Assembly (NCBI RefSeq): GCF_024105635.1 | Contig: NZ_WYDQ01000001.1 | Coordinates: 2,542,001 to 2,606,000, forward strand | Reading direction: 5' to 3' | Length of the DNA: 64,000 nucleotides | DNA from: Oceanicola sp. 502str15 | Lineage (GTDB): Bacteria; Pseudomonadota; Alphaproteobacteria; Rhodobacterales; Rhodobacteraceae | Part shown: piece after piece, positions 26,840 to 34,611 of the stretch | Layout of the letters: every line of letters begins with the position of its first letter | Position numbering within the stretch: position 1 is the stretch's first letter | Program-made: the position numbers and the translations under genes | The notes under the pieces: generated by a model | The model's input: only the letters and a program-made list of their open reading frames with translations | Databases searched by the model: none | Told to the model about the DNA's origin: nothing

Positions 26840-27738
26840 GGCAGGGTGATGTCGGTATAGACGGGGTAATGGTCGGAGGGCCATTCGCCGTTGAACTTTT
26901 CACGCAGAACCAAGGGCTTGGTAACGGTGATGCCTGTGCTGGCGGCGACGTGGTCGATCGCGCCGAGGAGGTTGATGCCGGCGTTCATGTGGTAGGTCGC
27001 GCCGCGGGTGGGGGCGAAGGTGAGGCCGGCCTCTTCGAGGATGCGCAGGGTTGCGGCGCCGTGCATGGCGTTGAGGTCTCCGAGCAGGATGGTGGGCGTT
27101 CCGGCGGCGATGACGGGGGCGAGGCGGTCTCGGGTGAGGGCGGCGGAGAGGCGGCGGTTGGAGCGGGACTTGTATTCGAAGTGGACGTTGACCACGCGGA
27201 GGCGCTTGCCTTGGGAGGTTTCGAACTCGGCCCAGGAGGCGAAGGCGGGCCAGGAGCCGTTGAAGGTGCGGGAGTAGATGGTGTCGGGGGTTTTGGAGAA
27301 GAAGAACCATCCTTCGTCGACGGGGCGCAGGCGGGAGGCGCGGTAGAAGATGGGTTGGGTGGCGGGGAAGGTGCGCCAGGGGCCGGCGGCGGCGGCTCGG
27401 TAGGCGGGGAGTTCGGCGAGGAGGTAGTCGCGGGTGAGGTTGGTGGAGCCGTCATCGCCGCGCTGGAAGCTTTCCATTTCCTGGAAGGCGATGATGTCGG
27501 CGTCGATGGCGCGCAGGGCCTCGGCCATGGGGGCCTTGCGGCGGTCCCAGTCGGCAACGGACCATGCGCCCTCGGGCTGGTTCAGCACGATGTAATGGGT
27601 GTTGTAGCTGGCGACGCGGAGGGTTCCCTTGGGATGGGGCGGGACGGGGGCGGAGCCGGAGTGCGCGACGTGCAGGGCGCAGGCCAGCAGCGGCAGGGCG
27701 AGGAGGAGGAGGGCGAGGGTTTTGAGGGTGCGGCGCAT
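26836..27738 (-). CDS. Lipoprotein endonuclease/exonuclease/phosphatase family protein
   Basis: A 300-residue EEP-superfamily protein exported as a lipoprotein (MRRTLKTLALLLLALPLLAC, Cys20). Catalytic motifs are ASYNTHYIV, AFQEMESF, ILLGDLNAMHG and a terminal SDHYPVY. Extracytoplasmic EEP proteins can hydrolyse phosphoesters or extracellular DNA; substrate unknown. I chose the ATG at 27738 for the signal peptide. It lies downstream of the sox genes on the same strand but is separated by 142 bp with a repeat element, so co-transcription is uncertain. Confidence 0.85.
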   Translation of the reverse strand: MRRTLKTLALLLLALPLLACALHVAHSGSAPVPPHPKGTLRVASYNTHYIVLNQPEGAWSVADWDRRKAPMAEALRAIDADIIAFQEMESFQRGDDGSTNLTRDYLLAELPAYRAAAAGPWRTFPATQPIFYRASRLRPVDEGWFFFSKTPDTIYSRTFNGSWPAFASWAEFETSQGKRLRVVNVHFEYKSRSNRRLSAALTRDRLAPVIAAGTPTILLGDLNAMHGAATLRILEEAGLTFAPTRGATYHMNAGINLLGAIDHVAASTGITVTKPLVLREKFNGEWPSDHYPVYTDITLP

Positions 27739-27784
27739 GGGGGGATGGTAGCGGGATGGCGGGGGGCGTCCAGCGGTGACGGCG

Positions 27785-27827
27785 CAGTGGGGGCGCTGCC
27801 CCCACACCCCCGGAGATATTTGGACCA
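27785..27827 (+). repeat. Dispersed GC-hairpin plus CCCCCGGAGATATTTG element, copy 2
   Basis: GGGGGCGCTGCCCCC, two bases, CCCCCGGAGATATTTGG, then ACCAAGATGAAG. It matches copy 1 at 11034-11076 in order and spacing and lies between the DUF302 gene and the EEP lipoprotein gene, oriented against them. Confidence 0.65.
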
Positions 27828-27880
27828 AGATGAAGAACGGGGGGCGGCGATCTCCCCCGGTTCGGGTGCGGTATGGGCCG

Positions 27881-28312
27881 CTAGAAGGCGGTGGCTTCGG
27901 TGGCGATGGTTTTGAGCAGTTGTTCGACGGCCTCCATCGGGCCTTCGGGGTAGTCGCGGTGGCCGATTTGCACCTTTCCGTCGATCTGGGTGACGAAGAT
28001 GGCGTAGGGGCAGTGCTGGATGTTGAGGGGGTCGGCCTCCATCACCTCGCGGGAGAGGGTGGCGGAGCAGAAAAGGAAGACGTCGGCGGCCTCGAAGATC
28101 TCCTTGGTGGCGCCGAGATCGGAGCCGGTGCGGGCGAGCATTTCGCCCACGTGGGAGGTGTGATCGACGACGAGGCCCTGCCCGATGATGGCATTCTCGA
28201 CGGCGAAGGTGGCGTCAGCAAAGCTGCCTTCATAGGGGTAGGTGATGGGCGGCTCGGCCAGCGCGGGGGCGGCGAGCAGGGTGAGGGTCAAGGCAAGGCC
28301 GAGAGGTTTCAT
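27881..28312 (-). CDS. Periplasmic DUF302 protein of the sox cluster
   Basis: A 143-residue exported protein (signal peptide ending ALAEPP around residue 20) with the DUF302 pattern: a VENAIIGQGLVVDHTSHVGEML segment that is split here as two helices, then CPYAIFVTQ and HRDYPEGPM. Its ATG overlaps the soxB stop by 4 nt, tying it to the sox operon. DUF302 proteins are often found near sulfur oxidation genes; their role is not established. Confidence 0.85.
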   Translation of the reverse strand: MKPLGLALTLTLLAAPALAEPPITYPYEGSFADATFAVENAIIGQGLVVDHTSHVGEMLARTGSDLGATKEIFEAADVFLFCSATLSREVMEADPLNIQHCPYAIFVTQIDGKVQIGHRDYPEGPMEAVEQLLKTIATEATAF

Positions 28313-30000
28313 TCGATCACCGTGACGGATGTGTTTTCGCCGGGCGAGAGGGTGCCGAGCGCGCGGATGTGGGCCTCGACCACCTCCCAGACGGGCGGGC
28401 CCTCGGTGCCCTCGTTGACCGAGGCCCAGCCGGCGACGGTGTAGCTCCTGGCCGGGTCGATGGCCTCGCCGGAGAGCAGGGCGAGGTTGGAGATGCGCTG
28501 GCCCTGGGGCTTGGCGATGTCGATGGTGTAGGAGAGGCCGCCGGTGCGCACCATGTCGCCGCCCTGCTGGTAGAAGGGGTCGGGGTTGAAGATGTTGTCG
28601 GCCACGTCCTCGAGCACGACCTTGAGAAACTCGCCCGTCATTTCGGTGCGGTAGGCCTCGGGGTAGGTCATGGCGGTGACGTTGAAGATGTCTTCGCGGG
28701 TGATCTCCTGCCCCGGCACCATTGAGGCGCCCCAGCGGACGCCGGGCGACAGGGCGATTTGCGCATCGCGCTGGGACAGGAGGGCGTCGCAGATGACGTC
28801 ATCCCATGTGCCGTTGAAGTTGCCGCGGCGGTAGAGGGTGGCGTCGGTGGTGCCGATGACCTCGGAGAGCTCGGCCTCGTAGGGCGCGCGGGTCTGGTCA
28901 ATCAGCGCGGCCATCTCCGGGTCGGGCGCGATGACATCGGAGAAGATCGGGATGAGCTTGTGGCGGAAGCCCATCATCCGGCCCTCGCGCACGTCGAGAT
29001 CGACCCGGGAGACGAACTTGCCGTGGGAGCCGGAGGCGATGATGATGGTGTCGCCCACCACCACGGGTTCGGGGAGCGCGTCGTGGGTGTGGCCGGAGAG
29101 GATCACGTCGATCCCCGGCACCACGGCGGCCATCTTCTTGTCGACGTCGAAGCCATTGTGGGAGAGGCAGACGACCAGCTCGGCCCCGGCGGCGCGGACC
29201 TCTTCGACCATGGCGGCCATATGCTCGTCGCGGATGCCGAAGCTGTATTCGGGGAACATCCAGCCGGGGTTGGCGATGGGCATGTAGGGGAAGGCCTGGC
29301 CGATGACGGCCACCTGAACGCCGCCGCGCTCGAACATCTGGTAGGGTTTGAACAGCTCGGCGGGCTCGTCCCACTCGGCATCGAAGATGTTCTGGCCCAG
29401 CGCGGCGAAGGGCAGGCCCTCGACGATCTGTTGAACGCGCTCGGAGCCGAGGGTGAACTCCCAGTGGAACGTCATCGCATCGGGTTTCAGCGCGTTCATC
29501 GCATCGACCATGTCCTGCCCGTTCGTTTGCAGGCAGGTGTAGGAGCCGTGCCAGGTGTCGCCGCCATCGAGCAGGAGCGCGTCGGGGCGGTCGGCGCGGA
29601 TGGCGTTGATGACGGTGGCGATGCGGTCGAGCCCGCCGACGCGGCCGTATTCGGCGGCCAGGGCGGCGAAATCGCCGGAGGTGAGGGCGTAATGGGCGGG
29701 GGAGCCATCGGCGATGCCGTAGGCGCGGCGGAACTCGGCGCCGGTGATATGGGGCGGCTGGCCCTTGCCGGGACCGACGCCGATGTTGACCGAGGGCTCG
29801 CGATACCAGATCGGCTTGAGCTGGGCGTGGATGTCGGTGACGTGGATCAGGGAGACGTTGCCGAAGTTCTCGGCGGCGAGAAGCTGATCCTGGGTCAGGG
29901 CCTGCTGGGCGGCGAGGCGGGACCAGTTGCCGAAGCCGGATGCGCCGTAGAGGGCGGAGGCGGCCATGCCGACCTGGAGAAAATCGCGGCGGGAGATCAT
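28309..30000 (-). CDS. soxB: Thiosulfohydrolase SoxB
   Basis: Periplasmic di-manganese enzyme that releases sulfate from the SoxY-bound cysteine S-thiosulfonate. The 563-residue protein has a Tat signal (MISRRDFLQVGMAASA), metallophosphoesterase motifs HVTDIHAQLKP, DGGDTWHGS, SHNGFDVDKK and SGHTHDALPEP, and the 5'-nucleotidase-like C-domain. It follows soxA by 93 bp. In Paracoccus soxCD would come next; here a DUF302 gene does. Confidence 0.97.
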   Translation of the reverse strand: MISRRDFLQVGMAASALYGASGFGNWSRLAAQQALTQDQLLAAENFGNVSLIHVTDIHAQLKPIWYREPSVNIGVGPGKGQPPHITGAEFRRAYGIADGSPAHYALTSGDFAALAAEYGRVGGLDRIATVINAIRADRPDALLLDGGDTWHGSYTCLQTNGQDMVDAMNALKPDAMTFHWEFTLGSERVQQIVEGLPFAALGQNIFDAEWDEPAELFKPYQMFERGGVQVAVIGQAFPYMPIANPGWMFPEYSFGIRDEHMAAMVEEVRAAGAELVVCLSHNGFDVDKKMAAVVPGIDVILSGHTHDALPEPVVVGDTIIIASGSHGKFVSRVDLDVREGRMMGFRHKLIPIFSDVIAPDPEMAALIDQTRAPYEAELSEVIGTTDATLYRRGNFNGTWDDVICDALLSQRDAQIALSPGVRWGASMVPGQEITREDIFNVTAMTYPEAYRTEMTGEFLKVVLEDVADNIFNPDPFYQQGGDMVRTGGLSYTIDIAKPQGQRISNLALLSGEAIDPARSYTVAGWASVNEGTEGPPVWEVVEAHIRALGTLSPGENTSVTVIE

Positions 30001-30093
30001 GCGGGCGTGTCCTGTTGCTCGGGCAGCTGCGTCCCGGCCACTGCCGCTGGAAGGGGAAGCCCGCGCCGGAGGAACCGGCGCAGGCGTGTTCTG

Positions 30094-30957
30094 TTACTGG
30101 CGCACGGCCGGGGTTTCGACCGAGAGGCCGTTGCCGCGGGAGGCAACGTAGAGCTCGAGCGCGCGGAACTCGTCGGAGCCTTCGGCGAAGGTCTCGGCGC
30201 GGGTGTCGCGGATGCAGCCCCGGAAGCGGTTGTGCTTGGAGATCAGCTTGGCCTGCTTGAGCCGGTAGGTGGGGAAGCCGTTGGTCTGCCCCTGGCTCAG
30301 GTGGTCGGCGCGGATCATGTTGCCGTAGTTGTCTTCGTGGCAATTGGCGCAGGACAGCTCGAGCTGGCCGTAGCGGGTGTAATACATCTCCTTGCCCTGC
30401 TCCCAGAAGGGGGCGGCGGGCCCGTCGATGGCCACGTTCACCGGCATGCCGCGCGATTGCAGGCCGAGCAGGGCGACCATGCCCTGCATGTCGTCGCTCG
30501 ACCATTTCCAGGCGTCGGCGCCCATGCGCTCGGTGCGGCACTCGTTGATGACATCTTCCATCGACACCAGCTTGCCGGTCTCTTCATCGACCTTGGGCAT
30601 GGTGGCGGTGAGGCCGGCGAAGCTTTCGATGCCCTCGTGGCAGCCCTGGCAGCTCTGGCCGGCGGTGCCTTCGGCGGTGGAGTAGGCATCCATCGCGGCA
30701 TCCACGGTGAGCATGCCGGGGTTGTCGAAATCGTCCATTTCGAGCGCCTGGGTCTCAGGCGTGCGGAAGCGCCAGCCCGAGTAGATGGTGTCGACCGCCC
30801 CATCGAGATGCGCGGGGGCGGCGGTTTCGGTGACGATCTCGGTCTCGCCGTTGATGACGAGGCTGCTGTCGTCAGGCTCCGCATGGGCCGCCAGCGCGAA
30901 GGCGGAAGCGGCGGCGATGAGTGCGGTGTAGCTTGCGCGTTTGCTTGCTTTGTTCAC
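30094..30957 (-). CDS. soxA: Diheme cytochrome c SoxA
   Basis: With SoxX forms the SoxAX cytochrome that couples thiosulfate to SoxY. The 287-residue protein has a Sec signal (to about AHA26), two CxxCH haem sites (Cys103-His107 and Cys203-His207) and the active-site Cys248 in FRGCIRDTRAETF, the persulfidated haem ligand in known SoxA. The start is GTG with a strong AGGGAGGG upstream. Confidence 0.97.
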   Translation of the reverse strand: MNKASKRASYTALIAAASAFALAAHAEPDDSSLVINGETEIVTETAAPAHLDGAVDTIYSGWRFRTPETQALEMDDFDNPGMLTVDAAMDAYSTAEGTAGQSCQGCHEGIESFAGLTATMPKVDEETGKLVSMEDVINECRTERMGADAWKWSSDDMQGMVALLGLQSRGMPVNVAIDGPAAPFWEQGKEMYYTRYGQLELSCANCHEDNYGNMIRADHLSQGQTNGFPTYRLKQAKLISKHNRFRGCIRDTRAETFAEGSDEFRALELYVASRGNGLSVETPAVRQ

Positions 30958-30983
30958 GCGTCCCTCCCTGTCAGCGTGCGGCC

Positions 30984-31313
30984 TCAGCCGACGGTGATCT
31001 CTTTGGTTTCGGTGTAGGTCGAGCCGTCATCGTCCTGCCAGGTGAACTCGAAGGTGCCCGACTCCGGTACCACGGCCTGGAACTCGAAGTAGGGGTTGGT
31101 CGAGATCGCCGGCTCCATCTGCACGTCGATCACGGTCTCGCCGTTGAAGGTGCAGGTGAAGTGGTTGATGATCGAGCGCGGGATGGGGTTGCCATCGCCA
31201 TCCTTGCGCTGGCCGCTTTCCATCTGGTGCGAGATCAGCGTTTTGATGGTGATCGCCTCGCCGGCGGAGGCCTTGGCGGGGACTTTGACGCGGGGTTTGA
31301 CGCCGGTTGCCAT
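30984..31313 (-). CDS. soxZ: Sulfur carrier subunit SoxZ
   Basis: Partner of SoxY in the SoxYZ carrier. The 109-residue cytosol-synthesised protein lacks a signal (it travels with Tat-exported SoxY), starts MATGVKPRVKVPAKASAGE and has the IgG-like pattern FTCTFNGETV and FEFTWQDDDG. RBS AGAGGAGA precedes the ATG. Confidence 0.96.
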   Translation of the reverse strand: MATGVKPRVKVPAKASAGEAITIKTLISHQMESGQRKDGDGNPIPRSIINHFTCTFNGETVIDVQMEPAISTNPYFEFQAVVPESGTFEFTWQDDDGSTYTETKEITVG

Positions 31314-31337
31314 TGGTTTCGTCTCCTCTTTCGTGCC

Positions 31338-31757
31338 TCAGCCGCCGCAGCCGCCGATGGTGACTTTGATAAGCGCGCTGGTCTTGTGGAAGCTGCCGTC
31401 GGACATCTTGGCCACCGCGATCACGTCCTGCGTCTTGGCGAGGCGGATGCGGGTGGAGCCGGACTGGCTGGCGGCCAGCGGGCCGAAGGTGAAGGTGGCC
31501 ACGTCGGGCAGCGGGTTGCCGGTGGAGAGCAGGATGATGCTCTCGGCGCCCTCGGCCTCGACGCCGATCGGAACGGTATTGCCGTTCTCGGCGATCTCTG
31601 GCGCGTTCAGGGTGACGCCGCCCTCGGTGGGCTCGACGCCGCCGGTGAAGGCCATGATGGCATCGCTCACGGCATCGGCCATGGCGGGCATGGGCAGGGT
31701 GGCGGCAAGCGCCGCGCCTGCGCCCATCAGCAGGGTTTCACGTCTGGTCAGGTTCAT
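31338..31757 (-). CDS. soxY: Sulfur carrier protein SoxY
   Basis: Carries sulfur intermediates on a C-terminal swinging-arm cysteine. The 139-residue precursor has a Tat-like signal (MNLTRRETLLMGAGAA) and ends in GGCGG with the carrier Cys137. The ATG at 31757 is preceded by AAAGGAGG and is preferred over an upstream in-frame start. Confidence 0.97.
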   Translation of the reverse strand: MNLTRRETLLMGAGAALAATLPMPAMADAVSDAIMAFTGGVEPTEGGVTLNAPEIAENGNTVPIGVEAEGAESIILLSTGNPLPDVATFTFGPLAASQSGSTRIRLAKTQDVIAVAKMSDGSFHKTSALIKVTIGGCGG

Positions 31758-31818
31758 ATGAGCCTCCTTTTCGGCCCCGGGTTCGTGCACTTCGCGGGGG
31801 CCGTGGGGTGGAAATGGG

Positions 31819-32298
31819 TCACTCGTCCTTGAGCGTCATCAGGAAGGCCACCGCGTCTTCGATCTGTTCGGCGGTCAGCAGCGGGGCCACGTCGCCCTCG
31901 TGGGCCTTGCCGGTGTAGGCGTTGCCCAGGCGGGTGAAGCCCTCGGTCTTGTAGAACGACGGCATCATCGAGCCATCGAAGGTTTTCTTGGCGTTGGCGA
32001 CGATGCCGCGCAGCTCGGCCTCGGTCCAGCGGCTGCCGGCGCCGTCGAGCGCCGGGCCGATGCCGCCCTGGAAGGCGAGCTCGGGCAGGGCGGCGATCTG
32101 GTGGCAGGCAATGCAGTTGCCCGCGCCCTTGTTCATCAGGGCCGCGCCCTTCTCGACATCGCCGGGCATGCCGGTGAGCGACTGCTCGACGGCGCCGTAG
32201 TCATCGAAGGCCACCTCTGTGGGCGCGACGACCTCGGCCAGCGCGGCAGAGCTGGCGGCGATGGCGGCTGCGGCCATGAGTGCTAGCGTTTTCTTCAT
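31819..32298 (-). CDS. soxX: Monoheme cytochrome c SoxX
   Basis: Electron-accepting subunit of SoxAX. The 159-residue precursor has a signal peptide (to about LAE22), one haem site NCIACH (Cys62, Cys65, His66), a Met ligand candidate in GSMMPSFY and the C-terminal LTAEQIEDAVAFLMTL helix common in class I cytochromes. RBS AAAGGGAGGGAAC. Confidence 0.95.
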   Translation of the reverse strand: MKKTLALMAAAAIAASSAALAEVVAPTEVAFDDYGAVEQSLTGMPGDVEKGAALMNKGAGNCIACHQIAALPELAFQGGIGPALDGAGSRWTEAELRGIVANAKKTFDGSMMPSFYKTEGFTRLGNAYTGKAHEGDVAPLLTAEQIEDAVAFLMTLKDE

Positions 32299-32396
32299 GT
32301 TCCCTCCCTTTCGGTGGCTGGGTCTGATGCCCGCTGCCGGGGTGTGTATCCTATATGCCGGGGCCATTGCCATGCAAATCCGCACGGCGGGCGGCC

Positions 32397-32993
32397 TCAG
32401 CCCTCGCTTTCGGCGGCCTCTTCGCGCTCGCCGACCATGCGGCCGTGGTAGCGCTGAAAGCTCTCTTCGCCCTCGTAGCCCTTGTCGCGCACCCATGTCA
32501 GCAGGTCGACCATGGTGTCCTGCTCGAAGGCCCCGGGCATGGTGGCCACCGAGGCCTGCGCGGCGGTCATGCCCTCGGGCACCTCTTCGGGCAGAAAGAA
32601 CATGGTGGGGGTGAACATGGTGCCCCAGTGCTGGGCCATCTCGCTTTCGGGCAGGGTGGTGCCGTCGAAGTCGGTCACGTCGATGCTGCCGTAGAGGTTG
32701 ATCTGCACGACGAAGAAGTTCTCTTCGATCAGCGCCTCGACCTCGGGGTCGGGAAAGACCTCGTTGTGCATCTTGATGCAGTAGATGCAGCCGCGCTGCT
32801 CGACCATGACGATGTAGCGCTTGCCCTCGGCGCGGGCCTCTTCGAGATCTTCGCGCAGATCGAGGAAGGTGGTGCGCAGCCATTCGGGCTTGTGCAGCCC
32901 GTCATCGCCCAGCGGGGCCTCGGCCATGGCGGGGCCAAACGAGGGCACGGCGAGCAGCAGGGCGGTGGCGGCAGAGGCGATGAGGCGGCGCAT
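32397..32993 (-). CDS. soxW: Thioredoxin-like protein SoxW
   Basis: Periplasmic thioredoxin of the Sox system, 198 residues, with signal peptide (to about AMAE25) and redox motif Cys69-Ile-Tyr-Cys72 in EQRGCIYCIKMH; cis-Pro in TPTMFFL. It is probably reduced by SoxV and keeps SoxY or other Sox cysteines reduced. The C-terminus is acidic and low in complexity. Confidence 0.93.
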   Translation of the reverse strand: MRRLIASAATALLLAVPSFGPAMAEAPLGDDGLHKPEWLRTTFLDLREDLEEARAEGKRYIVMVEQRGCIYCIKMHNEVFPDPEVEALIEENFFVVQINLYGSIDVTDFDGTTLPESEMAQHWGTMFTPTMFFLPEEVPEGMTAAQASVATMPGAFEQDTMVDLLTWVRDKGYEGEESFQRYHGRMVGEREEAAESEG

Positions 32994-33008
32994 GGGTGTC
33001 TCCCGTGG

Positions 33009-33746
33009 CTAGCTGGTGAAGACCGGGAAGGCCTCGATCAGCCACCAGGCAATGGCGTTGACGGTTCCTGTCAGAATTAGCACGGCAAAGAGGATGAGCA
33101 AACCGCCCATCACCTTTTCCATCTTTCCGAGGTGCTTTCGGAAGCGGCCGGCGAATTGCATGAAGGGGGCGGTGAAGAAGGCGGCGAGGATGAAGGGCAG
33201 CACCATGCCGGCCCCGAAGACGTTGACCATGAGCAACCCGCGCCAGGCGGTATCGTCGGTGGAGGCCATCATGAACACCCCGGTCAGCACCCCGCCGACG
33301 CAGGGCGTCCAGCCCGCCATGAAGGCGAGGCCGACGAGGTAGCTCGACCACAGGGTCATGCGGGAGGTGTCGCCCGCCTGCATCTGGAAGCTGCGATCGA
33401 GCAGAGGAATGCGGAAGACGCCGAGAAAGTGCAGCCCCATCACCAGCACCACCGCCCCGGCGATGTAGCGGAAGATGTCGATATGCTGGCGGAAGATCTC
33501 GGAGACGGCGAAGGCTCCTGCCCCGAGCACGGCAAAGACTGTCATCATCCCGAGCGAGAACATCACCGCCGCGCCGATGAGGCGCAGGCGTGCGCCACGT
33601 GCGAGGGTGCCGTCGGTGGAGATTTCGGCCACCGAGACGCCGGCCATGTAGGAGAGGTAGAACGGCACGATCGGCAGCACGCAGGGCGAGAAGAACACGA
33701 TGAGCCCGCCGAGGAAGGCGCTCCATATGCCGATATCGAGCAGCAT
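33009..33746 (-). CDS. soxV: Membrane thiol transporter SoxV (CcdA family)
   Basis: Six-helix CcdA/DsbD-core protein that carries reductant across the membrane to SoxW. The 245-residue protein has FFSPCVLPIVPFYLSY in helix 1 and GWTPCVGGVLTG in helix 4, the paired redox cysteines of the family. I chose the ATG at 33746, preceded by AGGGAAGG; a GTG at 33767 is possible. It is the first gene of the soxVWXYZAB-DUF302 unit and diverges from soxS with only 47 bp between starts. Confidence 0.94.
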   Translation of the reverse strand: MLLDIGIWSAFLGGLIVFFSPCVLPIVPFYLSYMAGVSVAEISTDGTLARGARLRLIGAAVMFSLGMMTVFAVLGAGAFAVSEIFRQHIDIFRYIAGAVVLVMGLHFLGVFRIPLLDRSFQMQAGDTSRMTLWSSYLVGLAFMAGWTPCVGGVLTGVFMMASTDDTAWRGLLMVNVFGAGMVLPFILAAFFTAPFMQFAGRFRKHLGKMEKVMGGLLILFAVLILTGTVNAIAWWLIEAFPVFTS

Positions 33747-33778
33747 GGCCGCCTTCCCTTGTTTCACTCAGGGGAACA

Positions 33779-33796
33779 CATTAGGTTTGCTGAATG
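33779..33796. promoter_or_regulatory. Candidate SoxR operator between soxV and soxS
   Basis: A CATT-N10-AATG dyad lies in the 47-bp divergent soxV/soxS interval and reaches into the soxS start codon. Persulfide-sensing ArsR proteins such as SoxR and SqrR bind AT-rich dyads in such positions. The dyad is short, so this is weak evidence. Confidence 0.3.
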
Positions 33797-34195
33797 AAAC
33801 GTCAATCGGGACCGGCCCCTTTGCGCTTTGCAACGCTCCTTTTCCTTCTGCTCACGGCCCTGCCCTTCGCGGCACGGGCCGAGGTGCGCCTTGTGATGGT
33901 GGAAGAGGCGGGCTGCATCTGGTGTGCGAAATGGGACCGCGAGATTGGCCCGATCTACGGCAAGACGGCGGAGGGCGTGGCCGCGCCGCTGCGCCGCGTG
34001 GAGATCGGCGCGCCGCCCGATGACATTGCCTTTGCACGCTCGCTGACCTTCACCCCGACCTTCGTGCTGGTGCGCGATGGCGCCGAACTGGCCCGAATCG
34101 AGGGCTACCCGGGCGCGGATTTCTTCTGGGGGCTGCTCGGGCAGATGATGACGGAACATGATGTGAAGGTGGAGCCTCGGGGGGCTGGCGGATGA
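33794..34195 (+). CDS. soxS: Periplasmic thioredoxin SoxS
   Basis: A 133-residue exported thioredoxin-like protein (signal peptide to ARA29) with Cys41-Ile-Trp-Cys44 in EEAGCIWCAKW and cis-Pro in TFTPTFVLV. In Paracoccus SoxS reactivates SoxYZ by reducing its cysteine. It overlaps soxR by 4 nt (ATGA), giving the classical soxRS unit in the reverse gene order. Confidence 0.93.
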   Translation: MKRQSGPAPLRFATLLFLLLTALPFAARAEVRLVMVEEAGCIWCAKWDREIGPIYGKTAEGVAAPLRRVEIGAPPDDIAFARSLTFTPTFVLVRDGAELARIEGYPGADFFWGLLGQMMTEHDVKVEPRGAGG

Positions 34196-34536
34196 ACGGG
34201 ATACGCGCGGCGGTGCCCGAGGCGGGGCTTGCGCCCGAGGACATGGACCGGATGGTGGCCAATGCGCAGGCGGCGGCGGGGTTCTTAAAGGCGATCGGCC
34301 ACGAGGGGCGGCTGATGATCCTGTGCCACCTCGCCAGCGGCGAGAAATCCGTGACCGAGCTGGAAACGCTGCTGAAGGCGCGGCAGGCGGCGGTGTCGCA
34401 ACAGCTTTCGCGGCTGAGGGCGGAGGGGCTGGTGACCCCGCGCCGGGAGGGCAAGGCGATTTTCTACAGCCTTGCCGACGACCGCGCTGCGCGGGTGATG
34501 GGTGTGCTTTACGATCTGTTCTGCAAGGAAGGCTGA
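34192..34536 (+). CDS. soxR: ArsR-family sulfur sensor SoxR
   Basis: A 114-residue winged-helix repressor. HTH residues are AAVSQQLSRLRAEGLV, followed by a wing RREGKAIFYSL. Two cysteines, Cys45 (MILCHLASGE) and Cys111 (LFCKEG), are spaced by 66 residues exactly as the persulfide-sensing pair of SqrR/BigR-type proteins, so it should release DNA when an intramolecular tetrasulfide or disulfide forms under sulfide or thiosulfate. It likely controls the divergent sox promoters. Confidence 0.93.
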   Translation: MNGIRAAVPEAGLAPEDMDRMVANAQAAAGFLKAIGHEGRLMILCHLASGEKSVTELETLLKARQAAVSQQLSRLRAEGLVTPRREGKAIFYSLADDRAARVMGVLYDLFCKEG

Positions 34537-34611
34537 GGGCGGGCGCCGCCCGGGTGGGCGCGTTGCGATTAGGGCTTTCGCGACGGGCCGAGATAGCTGA
34601 GAACATCGGGC

